DNA of 64,000 nt from Mycolicibacterium sphagni (GTDB taxonomy: Bacteria; Actinomycetota; Actinomycetes; Mycobacteriales; Mycobacteriaceae), in assembly GCF_013337765.1 (NCBI RefSeq), contig NZ_VBSB01000005.1, forward strand, positions 186,001 through 250,000, read 5' to 3'. Below are positions 1 to 8,992 of the stretch, piece after piece. Position numbers and translations under genes: made by a program. Each line of letters begins with the position of its first letter. The first letter of the stretch is position 1. The notes beneath the pieces were generated by a model, which made no database searches, had not been told where the DNA came from, and saw only the letters and a program-made list of their open reading frames with translations.

Positions 1-34
1 GGTATGTCGCGGGACTTATCTTGGGAGAGAACCA

Positions 35-1249
35 ATGAATGTGCAGAGTCCAGACGTGGTGCTGGATCCCTACAACTACGACTTCCACGAGGATCCGTAC
101 CCGTACTACAAGCGACTGCGTGACGAAGCCCCGCTGTACTACAACGAGGAATTGAAGTTCTGGGCGCTCTCCCGGCACCAGGACGTGCTGCAGGGCTTCC
201 GCAACAGCACGACCCTGTCCAACAAATTCGGTGTCTCGCTGGATCCGGCATCGCGCGGCCCGCACGCGTCCAAGACGATGTCCTTCCTGGCGATGGACGA
301 CCCGTCCCACCTCCGCCTGCGTACCCTGGTCTCAAAAGGGTTCACCCCGAGACGGATTCGCGAATTGGAGCCCCGCGTCACCGAGATCGCGGTCAAGCAT
401 CTCGACAGCCTGCTCGAGAAGGCCGCCGCCGGTGAAACCGTCGACTACGTCGACGAGTTCGCGGGCAAGCTGCCGATGGACGTCATCTCCGAGCTCATGG
501 GAGTGCCCGAGGCCGACCGCGTGCAGGTCCGGGCCTGGGCCGACGGTGTGATGCACCGGGACGAGGGCGTCACCGATGTGCCGGCTGAGGCCGTCGAGGC
601 GTCGCTCAACCTGATCGTCTACTACCAGGGCATGGTCGAAGAGCGGCGCAAGAGCCCTACGGACGATCTCACCTCGGCCCTGCTGGACGCCGAGATCGAC
701 GGCGACCGGCTCACCGACGACGAGATCCTCGGTTTCATGTTCCTGATGGTGATCGCGGGTAACGAGACCACCACCAAACTGCTTGCCAATGCCGCGTTTT
801 GGGGGCACAAGAACCCCGACCAACTGGCCGACGTGTACACCGACCTGTCTCGGGTGCCACTGTGGGTCGAAGAGACGCTGCGCTACGACACGTCGAGCCA
901 GATCCTGGCCCGCACCGTCACCGGCGAGCTGACCCTGTACGACACCACGATTCCCGACGGCGACGTGGTGCTACTCCTGCCGGGGTCGGCCCACCGCGAC
1001 GAGCGCGCGTTCGAGAACCCCGATGACTACCTGATCGGCCGCGACATCGGCGCCAAGCTGCAGAGCTTCGGCAGCGGTGCGCACTTCTGCCTCGGCGCCC
1101 ACCTGGCCCGCATGGAGGCGCGAGTCGCGTTGGAAGAGTTGTTCAAACGCATCCGCGGCTATGAAGTCGACGAGGCCAACTCGGTCCGCGTCCACTCCAG
1201 CAATGTTCGCGGTTTCGCCCATCTGCCCATCACAGTAAAGGCCCGTTGA
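35..1249 (+). CDS. cyp123: Cytochrome P450, CYP123-like
   Basis: A 404-residue soluble P450 with the expected landmarks: an I-helix AGNETTT oxygen-activation motif, an EETLR K-helix ExxR motif, and the heme-thiolate loop FGSGAHFCLG with Cys at about residue 352. A purine-rich ribosome site (gggagaga) lies just before the ATG. The SDR that follows begins at an ATG overlapping this stop codon. Order and length fit Rv0766c (cyp123), the first gene of the M. tuberculosis cyp51 operon. The natural substrate of CYP123 is not known to me. The electron donor is probably the 3Fe-4S ferredoxin four genes on. The family call is firm; the subfamily name rests mainly on gene order. Confidence 0.85.
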   Translation: MNVQSPDVVLDPYNYDFHEDPYPYYKRLRDEAPLYYNEELKFWALSRHQDVLQGFRNSTTLSNKFGVSLDPASRGPHASKTMSFLAMDDPSHLRLRTLVSKGFTPRRIRELEPRVTEIAVKHLDSLLEKAAAGETVDYVDEFAGKLPMDVISELMGVPEADRVQVRAWADGVMHRDEGVTDVPAEAVEASLNLIVYYQGMVEERRKSPTDDLTSALLDAEIDGDRLTDDEILGFMFLMVIAGNETTTKLLANAAFWGHKNPDQLADVYTDLSRVPLWVEETLRYDTSSQILARTVTGELTLYDTTIPDGDVVLLLPGSAHRDERAFENPDDYLIGRDIGAKLQSFGSGAHFCLGAHLARMEARVALEELFKRIRGYEVDEANSVRVHSSNVRGFAHLPITVKAR

Positions 1250-2109
1250 TGCCACGTTTTGCTCCCCTTCCCGACCGCAGGCCCGCCATCGTCGCCGGCG
1301 CCTCGTCCGGTATCGGAGAGGCCACCGCGTTCGAACTCGCCGCACACGGGTTCCCGGTCGCGCTGGGCGCCCGCCGCCTCGACAAGCTCGCCGATATCGT
1401 CGGCAAGATCAACGCCGATGGCGGCGAAGCGGTCGGCTTCCACCTCGACGTCACCGACCCGAATTCGGTGAAATCCTTTGTCACGCAGGCAACCGAGGCT
1501 CTTGGCGAGATCGAGGTGCTCGTGGCCGGCGCCGGTGACACATACTTCGGCAAGCTCGCCGAGATCTCCACCGACGAGTTCGACTCGCAGCTGCAGATCC
1601 ACCTCGTCGGCGCGTTCCGGTTGGCCAACCTGGTGCTGCCCGGCATGCTGGACCGCCAGCGTGGCGATCTGATCTTCGTCGGGTCCGACGTCTCGTTGCG
1701 TCAGCGCCCGCATATGGGTGCCTACGGCGCAGCCAAAGCCGCGCTGGTCGCCATGGTGACCAACTTCCAGATGGAGCTCGAAGGCACCGGGGTGCGCGCC
1801 TCGATCGTGCACCCCGGACCCACCAAGACCTCGATGGGCTGGAGCCTGCCCGCCGAGAAAATTGCTCCCGCACTTGAGGATTGGGCCAAATGGGGACAGG
1901 CCCGGCACGACTACTTCCTGCGCGCAGCCGACCTGGCCCGTGCCATCACGTTCGTGGCGGAGACGCCGCGTGGCGGGTTCATCGCAAGCATGGAGCTCCA
2001 GCCCGAAGCTCCCCTGGCCGACAACACAAGCCGCCAGAAGCTCGCCCTTGGCGAGGAAGGAATGCCGCCGGCGGGCACGAGCGAAGCGAGAAGGGAATCG
2101 GCACTGTGA
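1249..2109 (+). CDS. Short-chain dehydrogenase/reductase (Rv0765c-like)
   Basis: A 286-residue classical SDR. It shows the N-terminal nucleotide-binding motif GASSGIGEA and the catalytic YxxxK as AYGAAKA. The ATG at 1249 overlaps the cyp123 stop (TGATG); an in-frame TTG at 1246 is less likely. Its stop overlaps the GTG start of cyp51, so it is translated between two P450s and probably acts on the same class of lipid or sterol. It matches Rv0765c in position. The substrate cannot be read from the sequence. Confidence 0.85.
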   Translation: MPRFAPLPDRRPAIVAGASSGIGEATAFELAAHGFPVALGARRLDKLADIVGKINADGGEAVGFHLDVTDPNSVKSFVTQATEALGEIEVLVAGAGDTYFGKLAEISTDEFDSQLQIHLVGAFRLANLVLPGMLDRQRGDLIFVGSDVSLRQRPHMGAYGAAKAALVAMVTNFQMELEGTGVRASIVHPGPTKTSMGWSLPAEKIAPALEDWAKWGQARHDYFLRAADLARAITFVAETPRGGFIASMELQPEAPLADNTSRQKLALGEEGMPPAGTSEARRESAL

Positions 2110-3464
2110 CGATCACCAAGGAAGTACAGCGCGTTTCCGGTGGCCAAGAGGAACACGGCCATCTCGAGGAATTCCGCACCGACCCGATCGGCCTGATGAA
2201 GCGCATCCGCGACGAGTGCGGTGATCTCGGCTGGTTCCAGCTCGCCGACAAGCAGGTCATCCTGCTGACCGGCTCGGAAGCCAACGAGTTCTTCTTCCGC
2301 TCCAGCGATAACGACCTCAATCAGGCCGAGGCGTACCCGTTCATGACGCCGATCTTCGGTGAAGGCGTGGTGTTCGACGCCGATCCCGAGCGCCGTGCTG
2401 AAATGCTGCACAACACCGCGCTGCGCGGTGAACAGATGAAGGGCCACGCCGCCACCATCGAGAACGAAGTCCGCAGGATGATCGAAAACTGGGGTGACTC
2501 AGGCGAAATCGACCTGCTGGATTTCTTCGCCGAGCTGACCATCTACACTTCGACGGCCTGCCTGATCGGCCTGAAGTTCCGCAACCAGCTGGACTCCCGG
2601 TTCGCGAACTACTACCACCTGCTCGAGCGCGGTACCGATCCACTCTGCTACGTCGACCCCTATCTGCCGATCGAGAGCTTCCGGATCCGTGACGAGGCCA
2701 GGGCCAACCTGGTGGAGCTGGTCCAGGAGGTCATGACCGGCCGAATCGCCAACCCGCCCACCGACAAGAGCGATCGCGACCTGCTCGATGTCCTGGTCTC
2801 CATCAAGGACGAAGAGGGTAATCCGCGGTTCTCGGCCAACGAAGTCACCGGCATGTTCATCTCGCTGATGTTCGCTGGGCACCACACCAGCTCGGGCACC
2901 TCGTCGTGGACCCTCATCGAACTGCTGCGCAACCCCGACTTCTACGCCAAGGTGCAGCAGGAACTCGACGATCTCTACGCCGACGGCCAGGAAGTGAGTT
3001 TCCATGCGCTGCGCCAGATCCCGAATATCGACAATGCGCTCAAGGAGACCCTGCGCCTGCATCCCCCGCTGATCATTCTGATGCGGGTGGCCCAGGACGA
3101 GTTCGAGGTCCAGGGCTATCCGATCCACAAGGGTCAGATGGTGGCGGCCTCCCCGGCGATCTCCAATCGGATTCCCGAGGACTTCCCCGATCCGGACGCG
3201 TTCAACCCCGACCGCTACGAGAAGCCCCGGCAGGAAGATATCGTCAACCGCTGGACTTGGATTCCTTTCGGCGCCGGGCGACACCGCTGCGTCGGTGCGG
3301 CGTTCGCCCAGATGCAGATCAAGGCGATCTTCTCGGTCCTGTTGCGGGAGTATGAGTTCGAAATGGCGCAGCCACCGGAGACCTACCAGAACGACCATTC
3401 CAAGATGGTCGTCCAGCTGGCCAGACCGGCGAAGGTCCGCTACCGCAAGCGCGTCAAGGCCTGA
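2106..3464 (+). CDS. cyp51: Sterol 14-alpha-demethylase P450 (CYP51)
   Basis: A 452-residue P450, one residue longer than M. tuberculosis CYP51. The GTG at 2106 was chosen because it overlaps the upstream SDR stop (GTGA) and gives the family length; upstream in-frame sequence is just the SDR gene read in another frame. The I-helix contains the CYP51-type FAGHHTSS. The ExxR is ETLR, and the heme loop is FGAGRHRCVG with Cys at about residue 395. CYP51 removes the 14-alpha-methyl of lanosterol-type sterols; its native mycobacterial substrate is unsettled. The ferredoxin six bases downstream is the expected electron donor. Confidence 0.95.
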   Translation: MTITKEVQRVSGGQEEHGHLEEFRTDPIGLMKRIRDECGDLGWFQLADKQVILLTGSEANEFFFRSSDNDLNQAEAYPFMTPIFGEGVVFDADPERRAEMLHNTALRGEQMKGHAATIENEVRRMIENWGDSGEIDLLDFFAELTIYTSTACLIGLKFRNQLDSRFANYYHLLERGTDPLCYVDPYLPIESFRIRDEARANLVELVQEVMTGRIANPPTDKSDRDLLDVLVSIKDEEGNPRFSANEVTGMFISLMFAGHHTSSGTSSWTLIELLRNPDFYAKVQQELDDLYADGQEVSFHALRQIPNIDNALKETLRLHPPLIILMRVAQDEFEVQGYPIHKGQMVAASPAISNRIPEDFPDPDAFNPDRYEKPRQEDIVNRWTWIPFGAGRHRCVGAAFAQMQIKAIFSVLLREYEFEMAQPPETYQNDHSKMVVQLARPAKVRYRKRVKA

Positions 3465-3680
<216 letters not shown>

Positions 3681-3682
3681 CA

Positions 3683-4231
3683 ATGGCGTCAAGAGAAGCA
3701 CTCGAAGACTGGGCCGACCGCTGGCTGCAGGCCAACAAGGAGAGCGAGAAGGCCGGTGACTGGACGAACCTGGCGGAGTTCTACACCGATGACGCCACCT
3801 ATGGCTGGAACATCGGGCCCAAGGAAGACGTCATGTGCGTCGGCAAGGACCAGATCCGCGACGTCGCGCTGGGCCTGGAGATGGAAGGCCTGGAGAACTG
3901 GGTCTACGAGTACCAGAAGGTGCTGATCGACGAGAAGCAGAACGAGATCGTCGGCTTCTGGAAGCAGATCGCGCACAAGAGCGACGGTGGCACCGACGAG
4001 ATCTACGGCATCGGCGGCAGCTGGTTCCGGCTGACCGAGAAAGACGGGGCCCTGCTGATCGAATGGCAGCGCGACTTCTTCGACTTCGGCCATGTGCAGA
4101 AGGCGTTCGTCAAGCTCATCTCCTCCGGTGACCTGACGCCGACGATGCAGAAGCGCATCGAGCGCAGCGTCGCCGGCGAGAAGCTGCCCGGCTATTACCC
4201 CCTCGGTGAGGCCCCCGTTCCGATCTGGTGA
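3683..4231 (+). CDS. NTF2/SnoaL-fold protein (Rv0762c-like)
   Basis: A 182-residue soluble protein of the NTF2-like alpha+beta cone type, with an N-terminal helix and a FYTDDATYGW strand segment. The ATG at 3683 lies two bases after the ferredoxin stop, so the ORF is part of the same message. It occupies the place of Rv0762c, which is uncharacterised. Such folds often bind or isomerise hydrophobic ligands, and a steroid-like ligand is a reasonable guess from context only. No clear catalytic dyad was identified. Confidence 0.75.
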   Translation: MASREALEDWADRWLQANKESEKAGDWTNLAEFYTDDATYGWNIGPKEDVMCVGKDQIRDVALGLEMEGLENWVYEYQKVLIDEKQNEIVGFWKQIAHKSDGGTDEIYGIGGSWFRLTEKDGALLIEWQRDFFDFGHVQKAFVKLISSGDLTPTMQKRIERSVAGEKLPGYYPLGEAPVPIW

Positions 4232-4306
4232 ATACTCGACAGGCGTCAAGTTATCGGCCCCGGCGGTGACTTAGACGGTGACGGAGGTCATAATGGTCCG
4301 CAGGAC

Positions 4307-4320
4307 AGGAACACGTTCTA
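4307..4320. promoter_or_regulatory. KstR-like operator upstream of adhB (one mismatch)
   Basis: The 14-mer AGGAACACGTTCTA fits the KstR half-site pattern TnnAACnnGTTnnA at every fixed position except the first base (A for T). It lies 82 bases before the adhB start, in the 170-base gap after the NTF2-fold gene, so it could separate adhB from the cyp51 operon as a sterol-derepressed unit. No protein-binding evidence is available. Confidence 0.45.
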
Positions 4321-4401
4321 ATTTTGACCTAGATTGACCATCCGGCACGGCCGGCCACCCTGGCGAAGACCGGGGTCGGGTTTCGCGAGTGGAGGTTCGC
4401 T

Positions 4402-5529
4402 GTGAAGACAAAAGGTGCTCTCATCTGGGAGTTCAACCAGCCGTGGTCGATCGAGGAAATCGAAATCGGCGACCCGGTCAAAGACGAAGTCAAGATCCAG
4501 ATGGAAGCTTCGGGCATGTGTCACTCGGACCATCACCTGGTCACCGGTGGCATCCCGATGTTCGGTTTCCCGGTGCTCGGTGGGCACGAAGGCGCCGGCG
4601 TCGTCACCGAGGTCGGACCCGGGGTGGAGAACCTCGAGCCCGGCGATCACGTCGTGCTCTCGTTCATCCCGTCGTGTGGAAACTGCCCGTCGTGTCAGGC
4701 CGGCATGCGCAACCTCTGCGATCTGGGTGCCGGGCTGCTCGGTGGTCAGGCCGTCTCCGACGGCACCCACCGCATCCACGCCAAGGGTCAGCCCGTCTTC
4801 CCGATGACACTGCTGGGCACCTTCAGCCCGTACATGGTGGTGCACAAGAGCTCGGTGGTGAAGATCGACAAGTCGATCCCGTTCGAGGTGGCCTGCCTGG
4901 TGGGCTGCGGCGTGACCACGGGCTACGGCTCAGCGGTCCGTAGCGGCGATGTCCGTCCCGGCGAGGACGTCGCGATTGTCGGCATCGGCGGCGTGGGCAT
5001 GTCGGCGCTGCAGGGCGCTGCCAACGCGGGCGCCCGCTACATCTTCGCCATCGACCCGGTGGAGTGGAAGCGCGACCAGGCACTGAAGTTCGGTGCCACC
5101 CACGTCTACCCCGACATCGAGTCGGCGGCCGCTGGCATCGCCGAGGTCACCTGGGGCCTGATGGCCCGCAAGGTCATCGTCACGGTCGGCGAGCTGCACG
5201 GCAAGGACGTCGACAGCTACCTGGGCATCACCTCCAAGGGCGGCACCTGCGTTCTGACCGCGATGGGCAGCATCATGGAGAACGAGGCCACGATCAATCT
5301 GGCCATGCTGACCCTGATGCAGAAGAACCTGCAGGGCACCATCTTCGGTGGCGGCAACCCGCACTTCGACATCCCGCAGCTGCTGTCGATGTACAAGGCC
5401 GGCAAGCTCAACCTCGACGACATGGTCACCCGGCAGTACAAGCTGGAGCAGATCAACGACGGCTACAAGGACATGCTCGAAGGCCGCAACATCCGCGGCG
5501 TCATCCGCTACACCGACGAGGACCGCTGA
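4402..5529 (+). CDS. adhB: Zinc-type alcohol dehydrogenase AdhB, NDMA-dependent family
   Basis: A 375-residue MDR alcohol dehydrogenase. It carries the catalytic-zinc elements GMCHSDHH and GGHEGAG, the structural-zinc motif CGNCPSC with a distal Cys, and the Rossmann motif GIGGVG. The GTG start has a GGAGG-type ribosome site. It corresponds to Rv0761c. As I recall, that group is the NDMA-dependent family, in which NAD(H) stays bound and reoxidation is tied to mycofactocin; this is an inference from family resemblance. It has its own upstream gap with a KstR-like palindrome and is followed by a perfect 17-bp inverted repeat. Confidence 0.88.
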   Translation: MKTKGALIWEFNQPWSIEEIEIGDPVKDEVKIQMEASGMCHSDHHLVTGGIPMFGFPVLGGHEGAGVVTEVGPGVENLEPGDHVVLSFIPSCGNCPSCQAGMRNLCDLGAGLLGGQAVSDGTHRIHAKGQPVFPMTLLGTFSPYMVVHKSSVVKIDKSIPFEVACLVGCGVTTGYGSAVRSGDVRPGEDVAIVGIGGVGMSALQGAANAGARYIFAIDPVEWKRDQALKFGATHVYPDIESAAAGIAEVTWGLMARKVIVTVGELHGKDVDSYLGITSKGGTCVLTAMGSIMENEATINLAMLTLMQKNLQGTIFGGGNPHFDIPQLLSMYKAGKLNLDDMVTRQYKLEQINDGYKDMLEGRNIRGVIRYTDEDR

Positions 5530-5559
5530 CCTACTTGCCCCTTACGGACCTCACGGACC

Positions 5560-5606
5560 TTCCGGGCCGTGCCCGCCTTGCCCTATGGCGCGGGCACGGC
5601 CCGGAA
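5560..5606 (+). terminator. Perfect 17-bp inverted repeat after adhB
   Basis: Arms TTCCGGGCCGTGCCCGC (5560-5576) and its exact reverse complement (5590-5606) are separated by a 13-base loop, 30 bases after the adhB stop. There is no T run, so it would act as a mycobacterial-style U-less terminator, a processing site or an mRNA-stability element before the next gene at 5624. Confidence 0.7.
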
Positions 5607-5623
5607 ATCATGAGACACCTCCA

Positions 5624-7678
5624 GTGAGCGCCTTCCCGAACCTGTTGTGCCCCGGCCGGATCGGCCGGATGGAACTACGCAACAGGTTCGTGATGTCGCC
5701 AATGGAGACCATGTACGGTACCCCCGAGGGCCTACCGTCGGAACGCACCCGCGACTACTTCGTCGCCCGCGCCAAGGGCGGGGTCGGACTGATCACCGTG
5801 GGCGCCACCGGCATCGACCACCTGCACCCCGAGACTCCCGGTGGGCTGCACCTCGGCACCGACGAGGCGGTGAGCACGCACCGCGCACTGGTCGACGCGG
5901 TCCACGAGCACGGCGCGAAGATCCAGCCCCAGATCGTGCACGCCGGTCCCGACGGGCTTGGCCCGGAGATGCACGGCGTCACTTCGCTTGGCCCGTCGGT
6001 GATCCCGTCGTACTTGACCGGACGTCCGTGTGCCGAAGTGACCACTGAGCAGCTGACCGAGATCATCGACCTGTTCAAGGCCGCGGTCCGGCGCGCGGCC
6101 GAGGCGGGTTACGACGGTATCGAGCTGCACGCCGCCCACGGCTACATGTTCCTGGGTTCATTCCTTGCCCCGCAACGCAACCGGCGCACCGACGACTACC
6201 GCGGCGACTCGGTCAATGGCCGGATCCGCGTGGTACTAGACACTCTGGCGGCCATCCGGTCCGAGATCGGCGACGCCCTGCCCATCACGTTGCGGATCTC
6301 CGGCTACGAACGGGTCGCCGGCGGGCGCCCGAGCTACGAAACCGCGCAGATGGCACCGCAACTCGTTGCCGCCGGGGTGGACGCCTTCCACGTCAGCGGT
6401 GGCGTGATCGACCGGCTGGTCACCGGCATGGTCAATGCCGCCGACGACGGCGATGCACTCAACGTCGGCGCCGCCGCAGCGGTCAAGCAGGCTGTCGACG
6501 TGCCGGTGATCGCGGTGGGCCGCATCCACGACCCGGTTCGCGCCGAGCAGATCCTAGCCGAGGGCCGGGCCGACTTCATCGCCATGGGCCGGCCGATGCT
6601 GGCCGATCCCGAACTGGCCGCCAAGGTGCGGGCCGGACATGCCGACCGGGTTCGCCACTGCATTTCGTGCGAGAACTGCATCGACGCGCTGGAACAACGG
6701 TTTTCGGTCGACTGCGCGGTCAACCCCCGCACCGGCAAGGAACGGGAGCTGGCACCGCACCCCGTCACCCACCGAAAGCGGGTGGTGGTCATCGGCGGGG
6801 GGCCCGGTGGTCTGGAAGCTGCCAGGGTGGCCGCCGAACGCGGGCACCGGGTCAGCTTGTTCGAACGCAACGGGCAACTGGGCGGGGCATTGGTGTGGGC
6901 GTCGATCCTGCACCCGGAGAACGAACCGTTCCTGCACTATCTGCGCAGCGAAATCGCCAGCAGCACAGTGTCTGTCGAGCTGTCCCACCCGGTCGACGCC
7001 GATGAGATCGCGGCCCTGGATCCCGATGCGGTGATCGTGGCCACCGGCGCCACCGTCGTGGTACCCGCCATCGACGGCGATCACAGTCCGAGCGTGCACA
7101 GTGGCCCCGCACTGCGCGAGCTGCTGGCCGGGCACGCCGGGGCCGGCCAGCCCGGCTGGCAGCGACTCGGCGCCGCGATGTTGTCCGGCTGGCGGCAACG
7201 CCTGGTCCAGCCCGCCGCCGTTCGGCTGGCCAGCCGAGCCTGGCTACCACTGGGACGCCGCGTCGTCATCGTCGGCGGTGACCTGGTCGCGATCGAACTC
7301 GCCGAATTCCTGAGTGCTCGAGGACGATTGGTCACAGTGTTGGAGTCCGGGCGCTGCATAGCACCCGAGGTGGGTCTCAAACGAAGGACCGAGCACATGG
7401 ACCGGCTCGATCGGCTGGCCGTCGCCGTACACGTTCGCGCCGAAGTGCACCGCATCACCGACGACGGGGTGGAGTTCACCCCGTACGGCGGCGCGCAGCG
7501 GGAACTGTCCGCCGACAGCGTGATCGTCGCCGGACACCCCGAAGCGAACACCGCACTGTTCGACGCGCTCACCGACCGGCTGCCCAGCGCCAAGGTGCAC
7601 GCTGTCGGCGACTGCACCGGACTGGGACTCATCCGCAAAGCCACCGAAGATGGCGCTCGCGCCGCCTGCAGTATCTGA
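5624..7678 (+). CDS. OYE-like NADH:flavin oxidoreductase with 4Fe-4S and FAD domains
   Basis: A 684-residue protein of the 2,4-dienoyl-CoA reductase/trimethylamine dehydrogenase architecture. The N-terminal half is an FMN-binding TIM barrel with ELHAAHGYMFLGSFL. It is followed by a 4Fe-4S motif (CISCENC plus a Cys 12 residues on), a Rossmann motif GGGPGGLEAA, and a second nucleotide motif VIVGGDLVAIELAEFL. The GTG at 5624 was chosen at the point where barrel homology begins; longer frames run into adhB. It has no counterpart at this place in M. tuberculosis. It probably reduces a conjugated enone or enoyl substrate using NAD(P)H. The substrate is unknown. Confidence 0.85.
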   Translation: MSAFPNLLCPGRIGRMELRNRFVMSPMETMYGTPEGLPSERTRDYFVARAKGGVGLITVGATGIDHLHPETPGGLHLGTDEAVSTHRALVDAVHEHGAKIQPQIVHAGPDGLGPEMHGVTSLGPSVIPSYLTGRPCAEVTTEQLTEIIDLFKAAVRRAAEAGYDGIELHAAHGYMFLGSFLAPQRNRRTDDYRGDSVNGRIRVVLDTLAAIRSEIGDALPITLRISGYERVAGGRPSYETAQMAPQLVAAGVDAFHVSGGVIDRLVTGMVNAADDGDALNVGAAAAVKQAVDVPVIAVGRIHDPVRAEQILAEGRADFIAMGRPMLADPELAAKVRAGHADRVRHCISCENCIDALEQRFSVDCAVNPRTGKERELAPHPVTHRKRVVVIGGGPGGLEAARVAAERGHRVSLFERNGQLGGALVWASILHPENEPFLHYLRSEIASSTVSVELSHPVDADEIAALDPDAVIVATGATVVVPAIDGDHSPSVHSGPALRELLAGHAGAGQPGWQRLGAAMLSGWRQRLVQPAAVRLASRAWLPLGRRVVIVGGDLVAIELAEFLSARGRLVTVLESGRCIAPEVGLKRRTEHMDRLDRLAVAVHVRAEVHRITDDGVEFTPYGGAQRELSADSVIVAGHPEANTALFDALTDRLPSAKVHAVGDCTGLGLIRKATEDGARAACSI

Positions 7679-7697
7679 CAACCAAGGAGAGGGAATC

Positions 7698-8129
7698 ATG
7701 ACCACAACCGAACAGACGCCGGCGCTGGCTGCTTCGCAGGCATCGTGGAAGTGCGTGATGTCGCACAACCGGGAAGGCTGGTTGGCCCTGATGGCCGACG
7801 ACGTCGTCATCGAGGATCCGATCGGACAGGCCATCACCAACCCCGACGGTGACGGTGTGCGGGGCAAGGAAGCCGTCGCGGGCTTCTACGACGCCAACAT
7901 CTCGGTCAACAACCTTCGGGTCACCTGCGAAGAGACCTTCCCGTCGAGCTCGCCCAACGAAGTGGCCCACATCCTGGTGCTGCGCAGCCAGTTCGAGGGC
8001 GGCCTGACCAGCACAGTGCGCGGCGTGTTCACCTACAAGGTCAACGACGCCGGCCTGATCACCAACATGCGCGGCTACTGGAACATGGACGGCATGCAGT
8101 TCGGGGAGGCGTCCGCCGACGGTGAGTGA
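7698..8129 (+). CDS. NTF2-fold ketosteroid isomerase-like protein (Rv0760c-like)
   Basis: A 143-residue NTF2-like protein with the segment DDVVIEDPIG that typifies the ketosteroid isomerase/SnoaL-like cone. It corresponds to Rv0760c, which is reported to resemble ketosteroid isomerase and bind steroids. The ATG at 7698 has the ribosome site AAGGAGAGGG. Its 3' end overlaps the GTG of the following SDR by eight bases, which implies coupled translation. A role on steroid or polycyclic substrates is inferred. Confidence 0.82.
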   Translation: MTTTEQTPALAASQASWKCVMSHNREGWLALMADDVVIEDPIGQAITNPDGDGVRGKEAVAGFYDANISVNNLRVTCEETFPSSSPNEVAHILVLRSQFEGGLTSTVRGVFTYKVNDAGLITNMRGYWNMDGMQFGEASADGE

Positions 8130-8991
8130 GAAGCCGCTGGCCGGATTCGGCACGATCGTCGCCGGTGGGTCGCGGGGTATCGGTGGCGCCGTCTCGGCAC
8201 TGCTGGCTGAGCTCGGTGCGGGTGTGGTGGTCAACGGCCGCGATGCGGCGGCCGCAGATGAGACCGTCGAAACCATCATCAACGCCGGTGGCCGCGCCGT
8301 CGCGCACGCCGGTTCGGCCGCCGACGAGACGATCGCCGAGGACCTGATCGCGCTGTGCGAAAAGGAGTTCGGTGCCGTCGACGCGCTGGTCAACTGTGCG
8401 GGAGCACCCGAGCCGGCGAGGTCATCGATCCTCACGGTCACACCCGGCGAATTCCGCGATCTCCTCGATATCCATCTGGGCACCACATTCGCCACCTGCC
8501 GTGCGGCGGCGCCGAAGATGGTCGCCAGGGGCCGCGGCGCCATCGTGAACACCAGTTCCTTTGCGTTCCTGGGTGATTACGGTGGCACCGGATACCCGGC
8601 GGGCAAGGGCGCGGTGAACGGGCTGACGATGGCCATCGCCGCGGAGCTGGCCGAGCACGGGGTGCGCGCCAACGTGGTGTGCCCAGGGGCGAAGACCCGG
8701 CTGTCCAGCGGGGCCGACTACGAGGAGCAGATTGCCTCGCTGCAGCGGCGCGGCATGCTCGACGAGGTCAGCGCGCAAGGAGCCCTCGACGCGCCCGCAC
8801 CTGAGTACGTCGCCCCGATGTACGCCTACCTGGTCAGCGACCTCGCCAGCATGATCACCGGTCAGATCTTCATCGCCGCAGGCGGTTTCGTCGGCCGCTT
8901 CGACCGGCCCTCCCCCGGTTTCATCGGCTACCGGGATCACAACGACAGCCCGCCCTGGTCGGTCGACGAGATCGCGGCGATGCTGGCCTGA
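8122..8991 (+). CDS. Short-chain dehydrogenase/reductase
   Basis: A 289-residue classical SDR with glycine motif GGSRGIGGA, a serine region NTSSFAFLG and the catalytic YPAGK. The GTG start lies inside the preceding NTF2-fold gene. Its stop is one base away from the stop of the convergent glycosyltransferase gene. It is probably cotranscribed with the OYE-like and ketosteroid-isomerase-like genes, making a plausible three-step redox/isomerisation set. The substrate is not known. Confidence 0.85.
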   Translation: MSEKPLAGFGTIVAGGSRGIGGAVSALLAELGAGVVVNGRDAAAADETVETIINAGGRAVAHAGSAADETIAEDLIALCEKEFGAVDALVNCAGAPEPARSSILTVTPGEFRDLLDIHLGTTFATCRAAAPKMVARGRGAIVNTSSFAFLGDYGGTGYPAGKGAVNGLTMAIAAELAEHGVRANVVCPGAKTRLSSGADYEEQIASLQRRGMLDEVSAQGALDAPAPEYVAPMYAYLVSDLASMITGQIFIAAGGFVGRFDRPSPGFIGYRDHNDSPPWSVDEIAAMLA

Positions 8992-8992
8992 G

